Of a stretch of 64,000 nt of DNA, positions 59,401-64,000 are shown in pieces (position 1 is the first letter of the stretch; every line of letters starts with the position of its first letter). A program made the position numbers and the translations under genes. The notes beneath the pieces are model-generated. The model was given only the letters and a program-made list of their open reading frames with translations, searched no databases and was not told where the DNA came from. Source of the stretch: Thermoanaerobaculia bacterium (GTDB lineage: Bacteria; Acidobacteriota; Thermoanaerobaculia; Multivoradales; J023); contig JAUIJL010000001.1 of the NCBI GenBank assembly GCA_030431255.1, positions 434,001 through 498,000 of the forward strand, given 5' to 3'.

Positions 59401-62400
59401 AGGCTCACATCCGGCGGCTCGATCCAATCCGCGACTGGGGTGAAACGCACCGAATAGGAGCCCTCGGGCAAGAGGACTTCCTCACCGCTCGGCCGGGCGT
59501 CGATCGGATCCTCGGTCGATAGATACCAGCGACCGCCGATGTCCTCGAAGGCGGGTGTGATCAGGCCACGGACGCGACCTTGTCCGGTGGCGGCGTAGCT
59601 CTGTTGCCGCAGCAGGGGCTCACCGAGCTCCACTTCAATCGTCAGATCGATGGGTGTGAGCAGCCCCGGCACCTCCGAGAAGGTCACTGTCCAAGAGCCC
59701 GGCGGCAGCTCCACGGTGTCGCCGGACGGGTGCCAGATGGGCTGTCCCTCGGGATCGCCGGGATTTTCCTCAAATGCCGGCACGGCCCATTGTCCCTGGC
59801 CGGCGGCGGGCTCGGGGCTGAGCTCGATGGATACCGGCGTGTCGGCGGCTATGGTGAAGAGGGTTTGAATCTCCTCCTCGGTCAAGGCGCGGTCGTAGAT
59901 GCGCACGTCGTCGAAATCGGCGACCGTGCCGTAGGTTCCGATCTCGTTCATGCCGAGGGCGAAGCCGTCCGTGGGCGCCAATGTTCCCGAGCCCATGCCG
60001 TGGCTGCCGACGAGGGAGCCGTCGAAGTAGACCTTGGAGCCGGTTTCGTCTTTCACCAGCGCAAGGTGATGCCAGCCGATATGGTCGAAGCCGGTGGGTG
60101 TGACCTGCAAGACCGACGATTCGTCCGTGGTGTCGTGGACCCGGATGCGTAGGCCCTCGCCGACGTCCAAGAAGGCGGACATGGCGTTGACGTCGTGGTA
60201 GGTGCCACCCCAATGGAAGAGGTAACCGTCGTGTTTGTCGGCCCCCGGCCGGTACCACAGCAAGACGGTGAGCTCACGGCCTTCATCGATGGGGAAGGGC
60301 GGCGTCGAGATGCCGTCCTCGAAGTCTCCATCGGCCGATCCCGGGCCGGAGGTGCCGAGGGCGCCGTCTTGCGCTCCGATCAAGTCGGTGCGGGCCCGAT
60401 CGCCGACGATGCCGTGGCGCTCGAAGCCGGATGTGTCGGGGGTCAGACGTCCGCTTCCGTCCGGCTGGCAGGTGTCTAAAGACCAGAACAGCTGTAGACC
60501 GGTCTCGAGGTGCAGGAGGGTGGTGGGTAGATGGAGGTCCGGCAAGGGGTCGTAGAGGTCGTCGGAGGCCGCATCGTCCACCGCCAACACCACGTCGACT
60601 CGGGAGGCGCTCGACAGCTCGGTCACGTGACCGATGACCCGAATGGTTTGCGGCAGATTCCACGAAGCGGAGGTGAAGAGCAGCTCCGACGGAATCACTT
60701 GAAGCCGGGCCGGATCGTCGCTGTGGATCGTCAGCCGGACGGGCGACGACGGCGGCACCCCGAGGGCGACTTGGAATTGGGCCTCGCCGTCGAGCTCGCT
60801 GACCGCCAAACCGTCGCCGCCGATCACGTCGAGGAAAGGGTCGGAATCGATTTCAAAGGCCTGCACCACCCGGCTCAGGTAGCCGTCCGCTCGCAGCCGG
60901 ATCACCGCGCTGCCGGACTCGGCGTCGGCATCGGGCAGGGCGGTGATGGAGACCGCTCGACCCGCTAAGGCGTTCTCCGCGGTCAGGATGAGGGGCGAAG
61001 GATCCACGAGCTCGAGATCGTCGTCACCTTCGACCTCCACATGGACCCAAACATCCTGGGCGGGAACCGAGCCCAGGGAGACGATAAACGTGGCGGAATC
61101 GCCCTCGGCCACCGAGACCCCGTCGGTGCTGACCAGCATCTCGCCCACGGGCAGTGCCGCCAGATCCTGGGTGGTGGGTTGAATCGGCAAGCCGTCACGG
61201 CCCTCGAAATAAGCAAAGTCGTCGTAGAGGGTATTGCCGTTGCGGCGGCGCTCGGTGTCCGTGGCTTTGTCGTGGAAAACGTTTTGACCGTAAAGATAGC
61301 GAATGCTTACCGGGTCGGTGGGGGCTTGGGCGAGCTCCAGCTGGACCCAATTGCCCGGCTCGCTATCGGAAAGCCTCGCCGAGACGATCTCGAGCTGCCG
61401 CCGTTGTGGACCGTTGCCTACGTCCTCAACCCACGCTCCGTCGGTGACGGTAAATCCTTCCACCGGCGAGCCTGGATCTCCCAGCCTCAGGCGGTTGCCG
61501 TGGTCGTGGTCGACGTGGATTTGCAGGGTCTTGCCCTGGATCTCGACCGTGGACAGACGACCGCCCTCGGCTCCGAGCTGCCAGCCCGGTTGGCCGATGG
61601 CATGCAACAGGGCACGGCTGTAACGATCCGCCATCTCCTGATAGTCCGAGGCCCAGAAATGACCGCTGCCGGTGGTCGGACGGTGGCTCAAGTCCAAGTC
61701 CACGGTGCTGCCGGCCAAGAAGCCGTGAGCGCGCTCGTCGGCCCAGCGCAGCTGCGCCCGTCGGACCGCGTTATAGGCGTCGTCCTTGGTGATGACGTCG
61801 TCGTAAACCCCTCGATTCTGCAGGGCCAAGACGAAGGGCAACGGTCCGCCGTACGCGGTTTCCGGGCGCAGGTCCGTGATCCGACTGTAGAGGGAGTCCA
61901 GACCGGCCATATGCTCATCCGGCGTCACCACGTCGTTGTCGTAGCCGGCGGCCTCATGGGCGTCGAATGCGCCTTGATGCCAGATCACGGCTTCCAAGCC
62001 GCTCACAGCTTCCAAGGCTGCGGCGAAGCGGGTCCAACCCGCAAAACCGGTCGGGTTGTTCCAATGCTGCAGCAGGCCGGTCCAATCCAAGGCGAAGTCG
62101 AGCATCAGCACGGGCACACCGACCGCTTCAACCAGGTTGTTCGCTAGGCGGATGCCGCCGCTGCCGGTGACCGGACCCCAGGTCACCGGGATGTCCTCGT
62201 TGCGAGGTCGGCTATAGGTGAAATCCGCGGGCTCGCCGTAACCCAGACGGTGGGTGAGCTCATGGGCGGTCTCAAAGGGCAACGGCACTGAGCCGTCACC
62301 CTCGTCCTCGGTGAACATCTTGACCATGTTGCTTTGGCCGATCGCGGCGATCACCATGCCGACGCCGAAGCGATTCCCGGCCAGGGCGGCTGCCTGGGGT

Positions 62401-63632
62401 CGATCGACCTTGCGGGCTTCCACCCGGTACCAGCCACCTTGGGGCACCGACGGCAGCAAGCCCGACCAGGATCCTGCGCTCGGCGTGGGGTCGACGGTCG
62501 TCCAAGGGGTAACCGGTGCCAAGGTCTCGGCCTCCACGACACGCGCCTCGACAGCCGTGGTCGGACCGTCGAAGGTGCCGGAGATGGAGAAATCGGCCTG
62601 CCATTGGCCGCCGGCGGCGTCGTAGCGCCGTTGGGCGACGTATTTGTCGGTCGGCGAATCGATGCCCAGGCGGCCGAGGCTCGAGCTCGGTCCGACGTCG
62701 TAGAGGTCCGCAAGATATTGGTGCATGTCGGCACGCTCGGACCCGTCGAGCACCCGATCGTAGAGCCAAGTCGCGGCCATCTGACCGACGAAGGCGTCGT
62801 CACCTTTGAAGGAGCTCATCAAGTAGCTGACGATGAAGCTCTTGTCGGAATTCGACGGGGATCCGAAAGTCGCTTCCTGCCCGTCGATCCACACCCGCAG
62901 CGCCCCGGCCGAGCGGGACACCTCGAGGGAGATCCAAGCGCCGAGGGGCACCCCGGCGGCCTCGGTCAACGACGCGGACCAAGTGTCGAGCCGCAGGAAA
63001 AGACTGCCGTCCGGCTCGACACAAAGGTGGTGTCGAGCGGAGCCAAGGAGGCATTCTCGCGCGGCTGGCGGAGCGATTCTGATCACGGTCCACAGATGAA
63101 AATCCGCTCCCGCGCTGATGGTCACCGGCGAGCTCGACGGCAGCTCTAGGGTCGCCCCTTGGGCCCACAGCTCATTGGAGGGCGATCCGCGATGGCCCTC
63201 GAAGCAAGGCTGATCCCCGGCACAGGTCCGCAATACACACAGCTTTTGGGGGTCGTCCATGCTCCAGCTGAAGGGCAAGACTCGATCGACGGCAAAGCGG
63301 GCACAACCAAAAGCCTCGTGGCTGCCGAGCTCGGGCGGCGCGTCGCCGGCGGTCGTGGCTGGGGCCGGGCAGCTGCCCTCGGCGCCCGGAACGATCGCCG
63401 GAGAGGTGTCGCAGAAGCTCTCGTCTGCGGTCGAGCCCTCATCGTCATTGCCTTGGCACTCGGAGGTATTGCAGGTCGCGATCAGCGCGGCCCGATCCAC
63501 GACCGAGTCCCGGGCTTCGACCGAGATTCGAGCGCCGGGAACCTCCGAGGGCATGGATTGAGCTTCGGCGATGGAAAGTAGAAAAGTTGCAATAAGAAGA
63601 AATGTCAATGAATATCTTTTGTTCCGAGCCAT
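56406..63632 (-). CDS. Giant secreted SGNH esterase-LamG-M14 zinc carboxypeptidase
   Basis: 2408 residues from the ATG at 63632 (MARNKRYSLTFLLIATFLLS signal, GGAGGA upstream); a frame extension to 63779 has no signal function. In order: Cys-rich start; LamG-like domain (about 150-320); SGNH-type esterase (about 427-720) with nucleophile AAIGQSNMVKMF and GTVDLDLSHR; Calx-beta-like (about 870-950); three LamG domains (about 1045-1270, 1430-1640, 1730-1940) with HWGGTYHD and GWHHLALVKDETGSKVYFDG motifs, each preceded by a linker; M14 carboxypeptidase (about 1955-2290) with zinc ligands SCLHAREIATPE, QLHSPFRTVAW and catalytic LLLEVGEG; a last beta-sandwich with WSTGRHTVYVRARDAAGHWG. Combining an esterase and a carboxypeptidase in one secreted chain with LamG spacers is unusual; it could deacetylate and trim a glycan-peptide polymer. 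Confidence 0.9.
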   Translation of the reverse strand: MARNKRYSLTFLLIATFLLSIAEAQSMPSEVPGARISVEARDSVVDRAALIATCNTSECQGNDDEGSTADESFCDTSPAIVPGAEGSCPAPATTAGDAPPELGSHEAFGCARFAVDRVLPFSWSMDDPQKLCVLRTCAGDQPCFEGHRGSPSNELWAQGATLELPSSSPVTISAGADFHLWTVIRIAPPAARECLLGSARHHLCVEPDGSLFLRLDTWSASLTEAAGVPLGAWISLEVSRSAGALRVWIDGQEATFGSPSNSDKSFIVSYLMSSFKGDDAFVGQMAATWLYDRVLDGSERADMHQYLADLYDVGPSSSLGRLGIDSPTDKYVAQRRYDAAGGQWQADFSISGTFDGPTTAVEARVVEAETLAPVTPWTTVDPTPSAGSWSGLLPSVPQGGWYRVEARKVDRPQAAALAGNRFGVGMVIAAIGQSNMVKMFTEDEGDGSVPLPFETAHELTHRLGYGEPADFTYSRPRNEDIPVTWGPVTGSGGIRLANNLVEAVGVPVLMLDFALDWTGLLQHWNNPTGFAGWTRFAAALEAVSGLEAVIWHQGAFDAHEAAGYDNDVVTPDEHMAGLDSLYSRITDLRPETAYGGPLPFVLALQNRGVYDDVITKDDAYNAVRRAQLRWADERAHGFLAGSTVDLDLSHRPTTGSGHFWASDYQEMADRYSRALLHAIGQPGWQLGAEGGRLSTVEIQGKTLQIHVDHDHGNRLRLGDPGSPVEGFTVTDGAWVEDVGNGPQRRQLEIVSARLSDSEPGNWVQLELAQAPTDPVSIRYLYGQNVFHDKATDTERRRNGNTLYDDFAYFEGRDGLPIQPTTQDLAALPVGEMLVSTDGVSVAEGDSATFIVSLGSVPAQDVWVHVEVEGDDDLELVDPSPLILTAENALAGRAVSITALPDADAESGSAVIRLRADGYLSRVVQAFEIDSDPFLDVIGGDGLAVSELDGEAQFQVALGVPPSSPVRLTIHSDDPARLQVIPSELLFTSASWNLPQTIRVIGHVTELSSASRVDVVLAVDDAASDDLYDPLPDLHLPTTLLHLETGLQLFWSLDTCQPDGSGRLTPDTSGFERHGIVGDRARTDLIGAQDGALGTSGPGSADGDFEDGISTPPFPIDEGRELTVLLWYRPGADKHDGYLFHWGGTYHDVNAMSAFLDVGEGLRIRVHDTTDESSVLQVTPTGFDHIGWHHLALVKDETGSKVYFDGSLVGSHGMGSGTLAPTDGFALGMNEIGTYGTVADFDDVRIYDRALTEEEIQTLFTIAADTPVSIELSPEPAAGQGQWAVPAFEENPGDPEGQPIWHPSGDTVELPPGSWTVTFSEVPGLLTPIDLTIEVELGEPLLRQQSYAATGQGRVRGLITPAFEDIGGRWYLSTEDPIDARPSGEEVLLPEGSYSVRFTPVADWIEPPDVSLTVTENMTAVASGNYLRPEHIDPILHLRLDETSGGVAFDSSGHGRHGLLGTRTLLDQPGIEGTAITAGGSGGPAGDLDDGVQVPDLAPDDSYAETTVAFWYRLQAGGDGYLFHWGGSYHDPDSISIYVDRGKELRIRVHDSQDTTSTLATAPASAHGDFDDLGWHHLAVVKSFAGTEVFFDGASVAGHPMGTGPFAPRLGLGLGTNESGSYGTSATFDELLVWERPLADGEIASLFQASAIGRLSVLLQPEEVRGDATWRLDTDADTVQRTHGELLTLGPGPATVIFAPVSDRASPEPQTVDVRLGQTVTVTGDYNAPAPSPIVHLPLDDTADDAVGGQATDISGQGRHGTLGSRMMVDLDGVDGRAVQTAGVGGGSGTLEDGLQIPFTLSRPLYELTVAFWYRLPPTAHNGYLFAWGGSYTDDHAVSAYVDVGSELRVRVRDSGDHSSEVPVGVIGFDDAAWHHLAIVKDTDGASIYLDGSLVAQSSSGAGGILPGAGFYLGSNEVGRHGIEATFDDLRIYQEALNAAEVAELATGFVVPDGFGGAYLTVDELRQELLQLAGVHGQTLEIVDFGDSWAKSVGGWTTEDGDELPGDDLLAARITRLDTLDPGVQRPVFVLASCLHAREIATPELAMRLVRHLLDGYDLDADITWLVDHHEVWILPMVNPDGHRMVELGALSFHGSRPWHWRKNVRPTATCPWPPTDAHTFGVDLNRNFPFQWGLLDGVGGAGDACDSHHRGAEAGSEPETQALMSLLSSLIPDQRAEPETAADPGTIGIFIQLHSPFRTVAWPWASSALPSPELAGLSAIGHKLASLNGYDAGQAPDVIYAMSGTADDWVHGELGAAALLLEVGEGLMPAFNRVDNVIWPENRDALLYAAKIARTPYETALGPDVGPISVSTAGTETVTVSTTADDSTNGGDDIAEIELYVDDPPWVAGALSMAILVADDGSFDSPTENVSGALDISDWSTGRHTVYVRARDAAGHWGPVSASFVWVD

Positions 63633-64000
63633 GATCCGTCCTCCCGCGGATTCGTGGCAGGACCCGGATAGGACGGCGCCGAAGCTGCCCAAACCTGAGG
63701 TCTCTTCGGCGGTTTTGGGGCCGAGCCGATAAATCGCGCGTGACCAAAAAGGGCCCGTCGATTGATCGGGCCTAGTCACTCAATTTGAAAGGAATAGTAT
63801 TTAAGAGCGAGTGTTAAAGTGAGTTACTTCTATTCTAGCGAGTGACATCGTCCAACGATATCGGACACCGGCCCATCTTGCTATAGGACATCTTTTGACA
63901 GAAGCCTAGGACATCAACCGACATCGCCCCTCCTTGGGCTTGGACGTGGATCCACGGAGCGCAGCAGCCGCTCGAACGGGCCACGGTGAAAATTGGCGCA
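63633..64000. other. Upstream region of the giant gene, no gene seen
   Basis: 368 bases with no supported coding region. AT-rich at 63780-63840. At 63888-63930 the pattern AGGACATC occurs twice (TATAGGACATCTTTTGACAG and CCTAGGACATCAACCGACAT), a short direct repeat that could be an element end or a divergent promoter feature; the window ends before this can be judged. Confidence 0.5.

Noticed and set aside
61041-62147. Long plus-strand frame inside the giant secreted gene
   Set aside because: Shadow of GC-rich coding DNA on the opposite strand; the minus strand has signal peptide and catalytic motifs.
1-64000. tRNA, rRNA, prophage or integrative element
   Set aside because: No rRNA motifs, cloverleaf-like sequences, integrase or phage structural genes were seen; the only transposase is the RAYT.

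Overview
GC-rich bacterial chromosome window with no rRNA, tRNA, CRISPR array or phage. The gene content points to an Acidobacteriota-type genome, perhaps Thermoanaerobaculia-like. The clues are an ECF sigma factor paired with a TPR Ser/Thr kinase, a duplicated orphan MacB-like permease, TonB-dependent receptors with a carboxypeptidase-like N-terminal domain, and secreted proteins with a lineage-typical C-terminal domain. The assignment rests on recalled family distributions, not on a marker gene.

Layout. 1-6 kb: 5'-truncated sulfatase, a REP-associated (Y1/HUH) transposase, dispersed AACATCAAC(C/G)TGGCACC repeats, and an ECF sigma/Ser-Thr kinase pair. 6-10 kb: a single-gene megasynthetase (adenylation, carrier, PLP-dependent alpha-oxoamine synthase, SCP2-like tail). 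A 26-residue peptide gene follows whose 3' end duplicates the megasynthetase 3' end, with four 24-bp tandem repeats between them. 10-12.5 kb: lipoprotein and secreted trypsin-like protease. 12.6-15.3 kb: a decayed metal-type ABC operon, with an intact His/Cys-rich first gene and a promoter that looks leaderless and metalloregulated. 15.5-20.5 kb: a kinase-TonB fusion convergent with a TonB-dependent receptor. 20.5-23.5 kb: DUF2200, GNAT, a patch of gene fragments, then an unknown beta-rich protein framed by strong hairpins and a terminator. 23.5-28.6 kb: a fossil sigma-kinase fusion, a second TPR kinase, an unknown protein and an FHA-sigma54 activator. 28.9-30.7 kb: secreted triple-repeat protein, PD-(D/E)XK-like protein, unknown protein. 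30.8-32.7 kb: a compact candidate RiPP operon (51-residue CPTC peptide, hairpin, MNIO/DUF692 enzyme, partner protein), followed by the orphan permease. 35.3-39.1 kb: NYN-LOTUS protein, GH18-like protein, ChW-repeat secreted protein. 39.7-44.6 kb: a Ter-type operon (TerD, TerB-like, CaCA exchanger, TerA, tiny membrane peptide) and an SDF symporter. 44.8-49.3 kb: PhyH dioxygenase, APH-like kinase, TonB receptor. 49.4-56.3 kb: a divergent membrane cluster whose ABC exporter and CPC-less P1B-type ATPase both carry paired PGR-type HMA2-like N-domains, with two small DUF5132-like and two DUF6072/MamC-like proteins. 56.4-63.6 kb: a 2408-residue secreted SGNH esterase-LamG-M14 carboxypeptidase.

The most promising undescribed systems are the MNIO RiPP operon, the HMA2 ABC/P-type ATPase/DUF6072 cluster, and the stand-alone A-T-AONS synthetase with its tail-sharing peptide. 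Ser/Thr kinases, the FHA activator and the sigma fossils show that phospho-Thr signalling modules have repeatedly been duplicated and lost here.
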